This document shows, piece after piece, positions 24,213-36,500 of a stretch of 64,000 nt of DNA; position 1 is the stretch's first letter; every line of letters begins with the position of its first letter. Source of the stretch: Gordionus sp. m RMFG-2023 (taxonomy: Eukaryota > Nematomorpha > Gordioida > Chordodea > Parachordodidae). The position numbers and the translations under genes are program-made. Under the pieces are notes generated by a model. The model was given only the letters and a program-made list of their open reading frames with translations, was not told the origin of the DNA and did no database searches. Location of the stretch: NCBI RefSeq assembly GCF_954871325.1, contig NC_088777.1, positions 36,185,366 to 36,249,365 of the forward strand, given 5' to 3'.

Positions 24213-26063
24213 CAGAGACCTGCAGGCCCGGCCCTAAACCCGGCCCGGGCCGGGCCGGGCCTAAAAAAATTTTTTTAAACATATCCGGGCCGGGCCTAAA
24301 AAATTTTTTTAAAATATATCCGGGCCGGGCTTAAGATTGTTAAACCCGGGCCGGGCCGGACCTTAATATTTTTTATAAAAATTTTTACATTATGAGTTAA
24401 TGGTTATAAGATTATATTATATTATAGTTATGATTAATATAATATTGGGTGATGGTTAACACTACCTAAAAACCCACAGATCGATCTAATTATTAATTTC
24501 CTGCAAATTTATTCAAAGTATTAATATATTTTTTTATAATTCATATCTAAATTTTTACAACATATTTTACCAAAACAATCAAATAAAGGAATATCTTAAA
24601 TAAACCCCAATATTCAAGTATTATTAATATATTTTTTTATAATTCATATCTAAATTTTTAGAATATATTTTACCAAAACAATCAAATAAAGGATTATCAC
24701 TTCTTAAAGTTTGTAATTGATTTTACTTCATATAAAGCATTTTTTAATTGAAAAATTTGTTTAACACAAGTATCATTTTATTTCTCTTTTTCTCTGTCCC
24801 AAATTCAAGCAATTACGTATGTAGTCAGGGACAGATCGCAAGATGACGGAAAACTATATAAAAGATTATATTAAATTACAAGAGGCTCAGGAAGTAAATG
24901 AAATACCATCGACCAGTCAATTTACGACTGTTGTTAAACAAACTGAATCGTTTTATGATAAATGGGGCGATGGTAATTCTGGTAATATGTCAATACCCGA
25001 TGATGAATATTATAATTACATAAATAATAGATAAAACATTTAAGGTGGATAATTTGTTAGAATGGTGGCCGGCTCATCAAAGCGAATTTTCAATTTTAGC
25101 AAAATTGGCAATTCCTACTTTAAGTGCAAGCTGTGAGCGGAATTTTTCCACTACTGGGAGAAATCTTGAAGAAAGAAGAAGTAATCTTCAACCTGAAAAG
25201 GTAGATATGCTTCTCTTTCTTCATGATAATTTGTGAATTTTTAATATCTTTCTTGAGTATAGGGTTTCGTCAATCTTGCTGGTTTTTTACTTTGCAAACT
25301 GTCAAATATTTATTGCATTTATTATATTTACCTTGAGTCATGAAAGTTTTTAATCCAACATTTTTCATTATTTTTTTTTACAATATTATATAATACAATT
25401 ATCTTCTTTTGTTAAAAATTTATATTATAAAATAAATTATATTAATATTGTGCAATTAGATTATATTTTCAAAATACTATTTATTATACATGCATTTTTT
25501 TAAATAGCGATTTATTTTTATTTTATAAATTAAATAGTAAATTAAATACAATATATTATATTCTCAAAATATTTTCCATTTTTATAAATTAAATATTAGT
25601 TTTATTTTTTTTAAAATGTAATATAAAATATAGTATATGACAAATATTATTACCATTTTTATGAATATTAGTTTTATTTTTATAAATGCAATATAAAATA
25701 TAGTATAATGCTCAAAATATCCATTTTTATAAATAATAGTTTTATAATTTTTATAAATTCAATATAATATTCTCAAAATATTAGCTTTTTACATGCATTT
25801 TTTAAATAATAAGCGATAATACTCGCTGAAAAATATGATAAAATACCTCATAGGTGAATTTTTGTATATACCAGGTCGAATATAATTTTAAAAAATTCCG
25901 AGCCGGGCCTTAAATTTTTAAATCCGGGCAGTAAAAAATTTTTTTAATAAATATCCGGGCCGGGCCTTAAATTTTTAAATCCGGGCCGGGCCGTGGTAAA
26001 AATTTTTTTTTTTAAATATCCGGCCGGGCCGGGCCGTGCAAATGGTACCTCTACAGGTCTCTG
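24213..26063 (+). mobile_element. hAT element, CAGAGACCTGCAGGCCCG ends
   Basis: A 1851-bp element starting CAGAGACCTGCAGG and ending CTACAGGTCTCTG, flanked by atagaaaa and atagataa (8 bp, one mismatch). Repeated CCGGGCCGGGCC motifs extend about 150 bp in from both ends, likely subterminal transposase sites. It encloses a truncated plus-strand transposase. A lone copy of one end lies at 60852-60990. Confidence 0.88.
24843..25236 (+). pseudogene. hAT transposase C-terminal part, frameshifted
   Basis: The first frame (24843-25034) is acidic and reads ...SIPDDEYYNYIN. A frame change near 25025-25033 leads into DKTFKVDNLLEWWPAHQSEF, then LAIPTLSASCERNFSTTGR and RRSNLQPEKVDMLLFLHDNL. The last two are the hAT dimerisation region (LxWWxxxxxxFPxLSxLAxxxLxIPxxSxxxERxFSxxGR...RRxxLxPExVxxLLFL). 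Only about 130 residues of a transposase usually over 500 remain, so the element is a deletion derivative. The GTG at 25045 is not a true start. Confidence 0.85.
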
Positions 26064-27590
26064 ATAGATAATATAAAAAATAATGTATGATTGGATACCT
26101 AAAACTATACTCTATGAAGGTGCCTTAAAGAATATAATTATTTTTTTTTTAATTTTATTTTTTGTAAAAGTGGAAATTTTGTTCAACAAGCCCCAATAGC
26201 GGGGTGAGGCAAACCACTTCAAGGGGCTTCCTAAACCATCATTTCATTATAAATTGAAATGCATTTTTTTTATATTAATAATGATATGTATAGAATAATT
26301 TTATTGTTTTATTGTTCAAAATATTATAATACTTATGAATTGAAGCTAATTATATATAAAAATTGAAACTTAACTTTGGCTAATTTAATAAACATTTTGG
26401 ACATAAAAAAATATGAATTTTAAGGAGAGATTAAGATTTCTTAGCATAAATCCTAAATACCAATCATAAACAGTCATGAAATTGCCTTTTCAAGATTTTG
26501 AAATTTTTTTTATTATTAATTGCTATAATTGACGTGTATGGTTTAGCAAACCCCGCTAGCTCTAAATTGACAAATCATGATTAAAATAATATCTAGATTT
26601 GATAAATACTCATAAAACTTACCCAAATTATAGAAGAATGTTTAAATTTTGTAATAAAATTTAATTTACATATAAATAATCATATATTTTAATAAAAATT
26701 AAAATTCTGTCATGTAAAAATCTTTTGAAAATTTCATCAAAATTTTATTTTTTAAATAAAATTTTTAGTAATTAATTATTTTAAAATATATTTTGTCCAT
26801 AGATGTATACTAGTGAAAACTATATTAGGATAAAATTTTAACCTACTGGTGTATTTAATTTTAAAATGAGATTAAGTGGTTTGCCAAGCCCCGGGGTTTA
26901 CCTAACCTCAGTCTCCCCTACTAATATATAGCATACCTTGTAAAGTATCATTTTAAACACGTAAAGTAGCATTAAGAAAAGTTTGAAATGATATTTAAAC
27001 AAGTTTAAAATGATACTTTAGTTTGCATATAATATTTTTTTTAGCAATATTATACATAATTATATATTCGCTTTTATAAATTTTTTTCTAGTATTATTTT
27101 ATAATTTTTGTGTTCGAAGTTGTCATTATTTTAAATATAATAATTTTGAATTATATGTTAATATTTTTTTTACTGCTTCAAAAAAATTGTTTCACTATCC
27201 CTCACCACTCCTCAAAGAAGGTTCTTGATTACGCACCTGATCTAGGAAACTAGGCCTATTCCAATTTTTGATGAATATAATATAATTTTCAATTTTTTAA
27301 GATAAGAAAATTTAATTAACAAGGATTTTGTAAATTTTAGTGTGATAGTAGACCCATATTTTTAAGAAATTAGGAAATCGAATTTACAAAAAAATAATAT
27401 TAATTTAAAAAAAAGGAAATTAGTTAATTTAAAAATATCAATTTAATCCAAATTTTATTATAATTCAATAACCCAAAATAATATTTATTTCATTAAAACC
27501 TGTATTCCGATAACTTTTCTTATAAATAATTAATTATATTGATATGCATGCTTAAGTCCCGATACAATTTAATTATTTCTGCATAATAAT
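26064..27590. other. Spacer upstream of the 7TM gene
   Basis: It contains the inverted-repeat candidate at 26185-26915. A stray TIR-like TTACGCACCTGATC lies near 27231. No core promoter motif could be singled out in sequence this AT-rich. Confidence 0.45.
26185..26915. repeat. possible MITE bounded by GCCCC/GGCAAACCACTT
   Basis: The left end reads AGCCCCAATAGCGGGGTGAGGCAAACCACTT. The complement of the right end reads AACCCCGGGGCTTGGCAAACCACTT. The two are inverted and about 730 bp apart. No clear target duplication was found. Confidence 0.45.
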
Positions 27591-27591
27591 T

Positions 27592-28791
27592 ATGATGAAA
27601 AATATATTTCCCATATTTAACGATAGCGATTTTTCGATAGGATTTAACCTAAATTATAAAATTCTGAATCACTCATTCCGCCATCTTTTTCCCATCACCA
27701 TAAGTGTGCTGACACCATTCGGTATTTTTGGAAATGTTCTGCTGATCTACAGTTTATTACCTAGAAATAAAAATTCTTTTGGAAGAGCTTTAAAGGTATT
27801 GTACTACCCCCATAGCAGATATTACCTAATCTGGATACATGTTATTAGTTTATTCCTGTGCATGATTGCAGCTTTCAGGGCTTATTGGATCATAAAATAT
27901 CCCATCAACTGCTTTTTTTATGAAATGAATCTTTTAGAAGCTATATTGACAGCTAAATTCAGACAAGTTATCATATATAATCTATTATTTTTATCCCACT
28001 CTTTCATGAGCGTAATGTCGATAAGAGGTTTTATCGCCATTAAATACCCAGTTTATTTTAAGATCAAATTCTCAGATAAGAAATCAAATTATGACCGCTT
28101 TATAATTTTGTCATTATTTTTAACATCTCTAATAACGTCTTTACCGTTTTTCCTAAATAAAAAAGTTTATCTTTCTAAAAATAGGCACGACATTTTAAAA
28201 AACAAGTATATTTTTCGGGATAACCAGAATTATACACCCTTTTTTAATGGGTATTACCGATTTACTTTGATTATCGCCATTACTTTACCTTGCATATTCA
28301 TAATGATCTTTAATTTGCAGACATGGTATCTGATGTATAAAAAAGATAAGTGTAATATACCGTTTTTTTGTCCATTTACTCGGAATTCTTCAAAGAAGGT
28401 GCCCATTAAATTTAAAATAAGATCGAATTCCCTTCAAACCGGATTGAAATTTAACTCATCGAATAGTGAACAAGTAAAAGAAAATAAACTGGTGAAATTA
28501 TATAATTTTGCAGTGGTCGCCAGCATATTAAGTACAATTACTTTCTTATTTTCATTACCAGTCACCATACTGATATCATATAAAAATGTGTACAAACTTT
28601 TCGAGATAAATTGCTATTCTGATTTATACATGCTTGCTTATATATTATTAATTCTTAAGCACATCATTTATCCCTACTTAATTGTATTTGGTAGCCCCAG
28701 TATTCGAAGGTTGACATTAGAAAACATTAAATTATATGGCATATTTCTCAAATTCAAAAAAGCAAAACAGAGGGGAATCCCTAAAATTTAA
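27592..28791 (+). CDS. class A-type seven-transmembrane receptor, orphan
   Basis: An uninterrupted 399-residue frame with two tandem ATGs at the start; the first is taken. Seven hydrophobic segments lie near residues 33-56, 76-98, 122-148, 169-188, 221-248, 303-327 and 345-367, with a basic third loop (about 249-302) and a basic tail. TM1 carries GNVLLIY, with N48 at the classic 1.50 place. TM3 ends RGFIAIKYPVYF where the family has (D/E)RYxAI..P. TM5 has P233, TM6 has FSLP with P323, and TM7 has YPYLIVF in the NPxxY place. This is a rhodopsin-like receptor, presumably for an unknown ligand at the plasma membrane. It departs from the norm: no Asp in TM2, DRY replaced by RGF, and no Cys in the second extracellular loop. 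No intron is needed, and the open frame suggests a live gene. Subfamily unassigned. Confidence 0.88.
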   Translation: MMKNIFPIFNDSDFSIGFNLNYKILNHSFRHLFPITISVLTPFGIFGNVLLIYSLLPRNKNSFGRALKVLYYPHSRYYLIWIHVISLFLCMIAAFRAYWIIKYPINCFFYEMNLLEAILTAKFRQVIIYNLLFLSHSFMSVMSIRGFIAIKYPVYFKIKFSDKKSNYDRFIILSLFLTSLITSLPFFLNKKVYLSKNRHDILKNKYIFRDNQNYTPFFNGYYRFTLIIAITLPCIFIMIFNLQTWYLMYKKDKCNIPFFCPFTRNSSKKVPIKFKIRSNSLQTGLKFNSSNSEQVKENKLVKLYNFAVVASILSTITFLFSLPVTILISYKNVYKLFEINCYSDLYMLAYILLILKHIIYPYLIVFGSPSIRRLTLENIKLYGIFLKFKKAKQRGIPKI

Positions 28792-28799
28792 GCGAGCTG

Positions 28800-29640
28800 A
28801 TATCAAGTTGTATGTACAAATTCGGGGGTCATAAAATTATCTTAAAAATATCATTAGATCTTATGGGATAAACGAAACATTCAATCATAGACTGGCTATA
28901 TCTATACAGTAATATAACGTTTTAATTTTATTAAAACAGCGGTAAATTTTGATGCGTTGATATGCGCAGTTGATAAAATGGATTCTATATTTTTGCAACG
29001 GGAATGGAAGATATATAAGGAAACTGATATAAATTGAGAAAAAAATCACCAGGCAGTACGTTATACCAGGATATATTGTATTAAGTCTCTCAATATGGGA
29101 TATACAAATATTAAAATTACAAATGTCAAAGGTGATAAACTTAATGTTTGAATGCTCATATCAGCAGCAGGCGATAATAAAATCGACTAGACATGAATGA
29201 AATTGATATGCTAAACGTAATGGCGAGAGCCAAAATAACTATTATAGTATACAGAATAAAATTACTTTCAAAAAAAATATAGTAAAATTAATAAATTTCT
29301 TAAAGTAGTTCTTACAAGCATACTGAACAGAACACCATCATATGGCAAATATTTCAGCAAAATTGATTTTAAAAGAAAAATTAGTTTAGAATAAAGTTAT
29401 ACCCAAACTTCAGGGCAGGTGCTGGCAACTATATCAGTTCATTCAATATCGGTAGAAAATTAATATTTAAAAGAGAAAGTATTAACCGTACTCGTATCCC
29501 TTTCAGTGAATGACAATAGCATGTAGATTAAATCAGAGAAACAAATCCCAGATAGAAAAAACAAAACCGAACAAATGATTTCAAACACAGTAGCAAGATA
29601 TCGATAAAAAATTTATAAAACCAAATATGTAGTTTATGGA
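28800..29640 (+). other. degraded coding-like stretch, unassigned
   Basis: The base composition is less AT-rich than the surroundings. Plus-strand pieces such as GYTNIKITNVKGDKLNV, ISAAGDNKID and TSILNRTPSYGKYFSKIDF look protein-like but are separated by stops. I do not recognise the family. It begins right after the receptor stop codon, yet I see no link to it. It may be a dead transposon or pseudogene. Confidence 0.35.
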
Positions 29641-30262
29641 AGCCCCTCCAAAAATTTTGAATTATGAGTCATTACTTTTTTTGACATTTATAATGCACTA
29701 CTAATTTAAGAAGTCTAGAGACAAAAGAACTAAATAAAGGGAATGCTTTAGCAATATAAATCAAAAGATTGATGGAATTGTTAAAAAGAACTTTTAATGT
29801 ATATTCTATATCAGTGGTGTCGCTAGCTTTGTGGGCGCATTTTTCAAGACTGTTTTATACTTATTATATAGGGTTGCAATGAATGTAGTTTTAATATACA
29901 TTTCCCCATAATATTTGTAAAATATTATAATATACACAAATCGGCTGTATAAATTATATCCTTATATAAAAAAATGTAATCTTAATTTATAAAATTTGCA
30001 TATTGTATTTAGTTACTCGGACATTTAGTTTCATTGTTTGAGCATCAAAAATTATACTATCTGTCGTAGTATAATGATGGCATGCTCAGGGAGGGTATTA
30101 TGTGTTCGGTTTTTGTTGTAAGCTTACCCCCCCCCCCTTCTCCAATAGGCTTCAAATCAGGACTAGAGGAAAACGAATTAAATTAAGACTTATATTAATA
30201 TCGTTTAACCAATTTTTAGCATTTATATCGAAGAATGACATGGTGCCCAATCGTGTTAAAAT

Positions 30263-31855
30263 CTGGGATGTGAACCCTTTGACAAAAAAAAGGGTCCAGG
30301 TCCGGGTGCAGGACTAAAATCTAAAAAGGACCCGGGTCCAGGGTTCGGGGAACATAAAAATAATGACTCAAAATAAGATTTCTTTTCATTCATTTATTAT
30401 TATACTTCAATATATACATATTCATAATTTACAAATTAAATAATTTATATTTTAAAGGTTTAATTCATTCGCACAATCTTAATATCTTCTAAAATATCAT
30501 CCTTGAAATTTCCACATAAATTAGACAATATAAATTTCAAAGATGAAAATTCAAGTTCTACCCTTACCTAAAATAGTTATCTTATTGTACCTGTGTCGCC
30601 GGTACATCCATGAAGATTCTAGATAAGATATATAATTCTGAATATATTAAAGAATTTTCTTCCCAGAATTTTAAAATATTTGTATCCTTATTTATTCTCT
30701 TAACTTCTAAAAGCATTTCTATTAAAGATGCAATAGGCATTTTTTGATCCTCCTTTCTATCTGATGATAATTTGATTTTTTTTTCTCTATCTAAAAGTAA
30801 AATTTCAAGATAATCAATGTTGCTTCATTATTATTATTATCTAGATGGTCTTTAGCCATTTATTTTGCTCAATACTCAATAAAACTTAATATCGAAGGCC
30901 TAAATATATAGAAGCATATATAACACTATTTTGCAAATATTGTTGCTCTCGAATTTTCATGTTTTCTAATATTTCGTATAAAAGGGACTGTAAACTTTCT
31001 TAATCTAATCGGCACTTAATCCATATGCCATAAAAATCAAATTAATCTTAATATTGTATTTTTAAAGGAACTAATACACTAGTAGGGTCCTTTATTTGCC
31101 ACCAATCATCTTCCGACAAAATGACTTCACATGTTCCTATAATGAAATCATTACAGATATCTTTCAAACTTAATAATCGTTCTAGCATCATACAAATTGA
31201 GGACCAACGTGTTGTGCATAATCATTTAAATTAAAATATTAATCAAAGTATTTCTAGGAATGTGTTTTGATACTGCTTAAACAATATTAGCATATTAATA
31301 AATTTACATAATAAAATATTATTACCTACACTATAAAAAAATTTATATCAATTTCTAAATAAAAATGGAACTTCAGGAAGAAAATTGAAAGAAAAACTCG
31401 AAGATAATAAATGATTACACAAAAAAAGTTAATAAAATATATATTTTTTGCTCTCAATTTCATTAAAACCATAGGAAAAGAAATAAGATAGATCTCATGG
31501 TACCCCAATGAAGGATTTTACCTTCTTCAGCAGATTTTCGGAAATCTGCCGGTCCTATTTTTTAAGCATTCACTCATCTCTAGGGTGATATGTACCTTTT
31601 TTTTAAATAATTTTTTTTCTTCTCAGTTCTTTTTTATGTTATAGATTTATACATATATGTTTTTTTAAATTTATTTTTAATATATGCTTATTTGTTTTTT
31701 TAATATATATTTAAATTTAATAAAATTGAATTCCTAAAAAAAATATTTTTATAAAAATTTTTGACACCTAGAACCCTCCACTTTTAAAAAGGGTCTAGGT
31801 CAGTGTTCGGGTACAACCAAAATATGAGGGTTCAAGGTCTGGGTTCACATCCCTG
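30263..31855 (-). mobile_element. hAT element, CAGGGAT family, with dead transposase
   Basis: A 1593-bp element starting CTGGGATGTGAACCC and ending GGGTTCACATCCCTG, flanked by a perfect 8-bp direct repeat, gttaaaat. GGGTCC/GGACCC motifs repeat near both ends. It holds a minus-strand transposase relic and is the likely source type of the MITEs at 1328-1701 and 6844-7702. Confidence 0.9.
30460..31218 (-). pseudogene. hAT transposase, degraded
   Basis: The minus strand reads, in order, TTRWSSICMMLERLLSLKDI (the RW(N/S)S region), SEDDWWQIKDPTSVLVPLK, IASLIEMLLEVKRINKDTNI, LKFWEENSLIYSELYILSRI and FMDVPATQVQ. These follow hAT order: the W-containing middle, then DILxFWxxNxxxYPxLxxLAxxxLxVPATxxxxER. 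Several stops and frame changes break it. The C-terminal dimerisation motif after PATQV is lost. Confidence 0.8.
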
Positions 31856-31863
31856 GTTAAAAT

Positions 31864-33431
31864 ATTGAAATGTCAGTTAAAAAACGTTGTTTAGAAAACT
31901 TTTAATAAATTATTATGTGATATTCTTCATTATGATTAAATTTAGAAAGTTTTAAACGAAAAATCATCCTAAAAGCACTTTCCGTGTGTAATTATATTTT
32001 GATTTTTTTCATTCACATATGCCGTTTTTGTTAATAAACGGTCTTTTTCTAAATTATAAATGTTAAGATCAGATTAAATAGTTTGGCATTTTTTAAACAT
32101 ATTAAGGATATATAATCTTCGCAAAATTCCAGCGAAAGTTAGACTTTATATAAATATTTTATTTAGAATTCAACCCTTGAGTGATAAGGTGAAAAATAAA
32201 TAATGCAAGTGGTTGTGTGTATATTTTAGCTCCATTTTAAAACTTCTATATCTGATTCAAACTCTATTAAGCTTTGATTAGACATTTATATTAAACTTAA
32301 ATAAATTATAAATACTGTAATGAGATCCGATGAGCCATAATGATAGAACCGTAATCTTTCTGATAAGTTTTAAAATAAAATATGGTAATGTTAGAAATCG
32401 TGTAAACCGGACCAAAAATTAGGCCTTTCATGTTACTAGGGATATTATTCAGAAAGCCCAAAGATATGCGATTAATGGATCCAAGGGGTGTTGAAGGTTT
32501 TGACAAATGTACTATTAACGCCTTTAATCAAAAGATACTTGATCAGCATTATAACTAAATGATTTGTCTCTTACTTTCCGGTAAAACATGCATCTTTTAA
32601 CAAGGAGGCACCATTTACTAGAAAGAAAGAATATATCTCGACATGTCATTTATAATATGTTATATATTTAAGTAAATATATTTAATGTGATAAATTTTTT
32701 TTAGAGAATTGGACTAAAAATGGATCTAATAAAAAGATTAAACCTAATTAAAACTTAAGGAATATCATTGAAAGAGATACGCCCTATTACTACGATATAA
32801 TATGGAATCTTATTAATAGTCGAATTCTGTGGAGTTGTCATAAATTCAATGCGTAACAGAATAAAAGCTGTTATTAGTGCGAAAAGGGATGCAAGCAAAT
32901 AATAAAATAATGATCAACATAAATTGCAAATCATAAAAAAAATAGGACAAAAATTATGAAATATTTTATTTAATTTTCTTACAAAGTTTTAATAAATAAA
33001 AATAATTCTTTCAAATTAAATTTTATTGTAATTTAAAATTCATCCAAAAATCATCAATGGGGGAATATTATAATAATGGGTAATATAATAACCTTTTAGA
33101 CCATAACAACCCTTTGCTAATTTATAGAACATTTAAAACTACCCTCAATGCGTTCTTTAATAAAAATGACGTGATCTCTTATAGAGCCTAACTTCAAACA
33201 GCCATAGTAAAACGGGAATATTGATAAATCCTATGAAAATGACAATAAATAGCTTTAAAGCTTGAGTGTTAATAATTATAAGAATTATCCATATATAATA
33301 TTTTTATATCATTATCACTGTAAACATAATTTTCATAGAAATTTAACTAAATCATCTTCATTTTTTTTATATAAAAGATAAATAAAAAAGTAAACAAGGT
33401 TAAAATAGTATAAATTAAGTATGAATCAAGT
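31864..33431. other. Spacer between the hAT and the CTF18 3' end
   Basis: It contains a patch at 32290-32560 of more balanced composition. A 66-codon minus-strand frame and broken plus-strand text such as IIQKAQRYAINGSKG are visible there, but I do not recognise it. CTF18 polyadenylation must fall in or near the right part; no clear AATAAA was identified on the minus strand. Confidence 0.35.
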
Positions 33432-33544
33432 TCAATTTTTCAGGAAATCTTTGATTTTCAAAAATCTTCGAACTGCGTTAGTGTGCCCGTCTTTGTAAAG
33501 ATAGTTGACTCCTCTAGGGAAATTAAATTCTTGTTTCTTGACTT
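33432..33544 (-). CDS. CHTF18: CTF18 terminal exon 17 (NAVRR tail)
   Basis: 113 bp including TGA at 33432-33434. It reads [20 protein letters not shown], then [16 protein letters not shown]. It matches the C-terminal tail of CTF18 (human FNEGVSNAVRRSLYIRDLL), the part known to bind Ctf8-Dcc1. This fixes the 3' end of the gene. Confidence 0.92.
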
Positions 33545-36500
33545 CTAAAATTATATGGTAATAATAAAAGCAAGTCGGAAAAAACAGTTTAATATAATTT
33601 TAAATGGCTTTTATTTATTTCTCCAGCATTTAATTCGAAATTTCCACCATTTAAAAAAATATTTCAGTATAATAACAATTTTTTTAGTATTTTTTTAATT
33701 TTACCAATTTAAAAATAATCTCAGTATCTTCGGGTTAAGACGAACGCGAGACAAGGAGAATGTGACCCCCCCCCCTCCCCATGAAAATGTTTTCATCATA
33801 CTTTTTATATTGATATCCAGACGAAATCGGCTTTCATTTCTTTTAAATTGATAAAACCTTCCTTCTGGAAGTAAAATAAACGAATTGTTTTGTCGTTATC
33901 ATAAAACATGAAGAAACATCATTTTCTATTTTATTTTTTATAGCGCGGTCCAGTTCAGTGTTTAAAAAAATAAATTTTAGATGGGGCTCGAGCCGATTTG
34001 AAAGATTTCATTACTAACTTAAGCCAAATGGTTCATAACCCCCCCCCTCCTACCGTCATGTACACTACAATTTTTTAAAGAACTAAAAAATAAGTTAAGG
34101 ATTATTAATAAAATACATTTATATTTCAATGGTGTTAAAATATAAGCAGTGCTTAAACGTGAGGAAATATTAGGGGCCTGTCGATCCATAAATTTTTCAT
34201 CAATTTGATCTGATACCGATATTTTATTGGTTTTTATTTAATATCTATTATTTTCGAACCAATATCATAAAAATATCAATATTTTCTATTTTTAAAAAAA
34301 ATCAACAAACTTTCACAAACGATTAAATTATGTTTTTTAATCTTCAGAAGTTAATATTTGCAATGTTTATGAGTCAATGTAATGATGTTAAACAGCTCCA
34401 TTTAGCGATTTTTAAAAAGGGCCAAATCAAGATTTTGCCAATATATCATTACCTAAGCCTCTAAGTTCGCCAATAGAAGTTCAAACCTTTCTTTTATCTA
34501 TGGACAAAATCAATAAACTTGGGTGTTTTACTTTTGGCCAAATTCTTGAGTTAATTATTTTTAAAAAGGCAAATCGAGCTATTTAACACTCTGAATGCGA
34601 CTCGTTAGATATTTTAAAATCCTTTACTTGTTGCGGATAATATAACAAAGAGTAGTACAACATTTTTAACTACCTTTTTAAACAATACTACAAAAAAATT
34701 TATTTTTGTTACTTTCATAATTTATTATTAATAACCTAAAACCAAAAAAATATCGGATCGGATAGGTTTTTTAAAAAATGTTGTCCCGTATCTTTTTATA
34801 AAAGCTAAATATCGGGGCCGCAAATATTTAATATAGGCATAGCCCTAGAAAATATTAGTATCAAGGATTTCTGCAAACCAATTCCCAGCGATAATATTTA
34901 TTAAGATTTAATTTTATTAAAACGGAATTTTTTTTATTTTGCATTCAATCTAGTGGTTATGGAGTGAGTGGAAAGTTTTAGTTATGTGAACCAAGCAGAT
35001 TTTTTATTTTATTACAAAAAGGTTAAATGAAAAGATATGTATAAAAAATATGAAAAGTTTTGTTCCTTTAATAAGTTAAACTCTAATCCAATATTATCAT
35101 TTTCATTGGTGATGTTTTATGTTCAGCCATATGATGAGATGAGAATTCTAAATCTATTACAATGATATTTATATATTATTTAGCTTCTAGTGGAAATAAA
35201 TGTGAAGACAATACTGTATTGGACTAACTATTCTTTTATTTTACCTAACCGTTTACTGTATAATTCATCTCACTTTCTGAATTTATTGATTTAATATAAG
35301 TATCTTAATATTTACCATCCCATCGATGCATAAACAAAAGGTTAAAACTGAGTCGAAAGTAGATTAAAAAACACTGCCATTTAAAATATTTAAACGTTAG
35401 CCTATTTTTAAGAGGGGGTGCCTACTCATAGTAGGGGGTCTCCGCGCCATTAGTTCAGGGAGAATGGGAGCACTGTACCCAATATCTAACTTATATTACC
35501 GTAATAAGCAAAGGCCTTATTCCGTAATTTAGGAAACGAAAAACATTATTAATTATTATTATTCTAACCCTAACCCACATCCTGTCTTAGTTTGCGATGC
35601 ATTCAAATATTTTTGCGGTACTCAGTAAGCGGTAATACATATACATTCAATATTTCACAGTAATGCAATGCGCAAACACATAACCTCTGTATTAAAAAAA
35701 ATTTTAGCCGGAAAAAGAAAAATATTAGATATCTCAGTTAACACACACGGTATGGATAAAATATTAATATACCTTTTTTGTTTAATAAAGTATCCACATT
35801 TTTCGATTGGCAATTTTCTTTAGCTTTCTTACCAATTTTAGTGAAAAAATTGTCAAAGGTATTCTTGAAGAAATAAAAATTATCATAATATATACAATTG
35901 AAAATCTCATATTTAGTGAGATGTAGAGGATAGAGGAAAGTAAAAGAAATGGAATACTGAGGGTGATTTGTTGTAAAACATTTCAACAATGGACAAAAGC
36001 ATGAGATCTCAACATATTTATACAATAATTGTTGAATGGAAAATAATTTTATACTATTTTGTCCATTGTTGAAATATATTACAACAAATCGTACACGCAC
36101 TTTAAATAACTTTATAAGATAAGCCGCCAAAATATTAAAATAGATTAAATTGGTTTTATTGTATGATTTAAAAAAATTTAAAGATTACAAATGGAGTAAA
36201 TTTTTAAACTAAATTCAGGATCTTATTAATATGAAAAATTGAGATATTACTTAAATAAATAAAGACTAACCCCCTTCCCCCTTTATAAGAGAATTATAAA
36301 TTAATTACTATATTTCTTGGTAATGGAAAAAAATCTCAACGGAAAAAAGGCTGCGTAGACAAAATGTGAAGAAAAATATCTGTAAGAAATGTCTTTGGAA
36401 AATAAATCTACAGGGTGGTCCGATTTAAGTGACACCTTTTTTCCCATCAGTATTTAAGATTTTTCGTCAAATTTTACAAAATGATAAAATAACTCGTTTT

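Noticed and set aside
23740-24282. Minus-strand frames of 70 and 76 codons
   Set aside because: The first is the shadow of a plus-strand hAT remnant; the second runs into a GC-rich hAT end.
31326-31508. 60-codon minus-strand frame
   Set aside because: AT-biased, inside the 30263-31855 hAT but not matching transposase text.
35738-36130. 130-codon minus-strand frame
   Set aside because: It includes the 31-bp CTF18 exon 16, but the strong acceptor and donor inside it show that the rest is AT-rich intron read-through.
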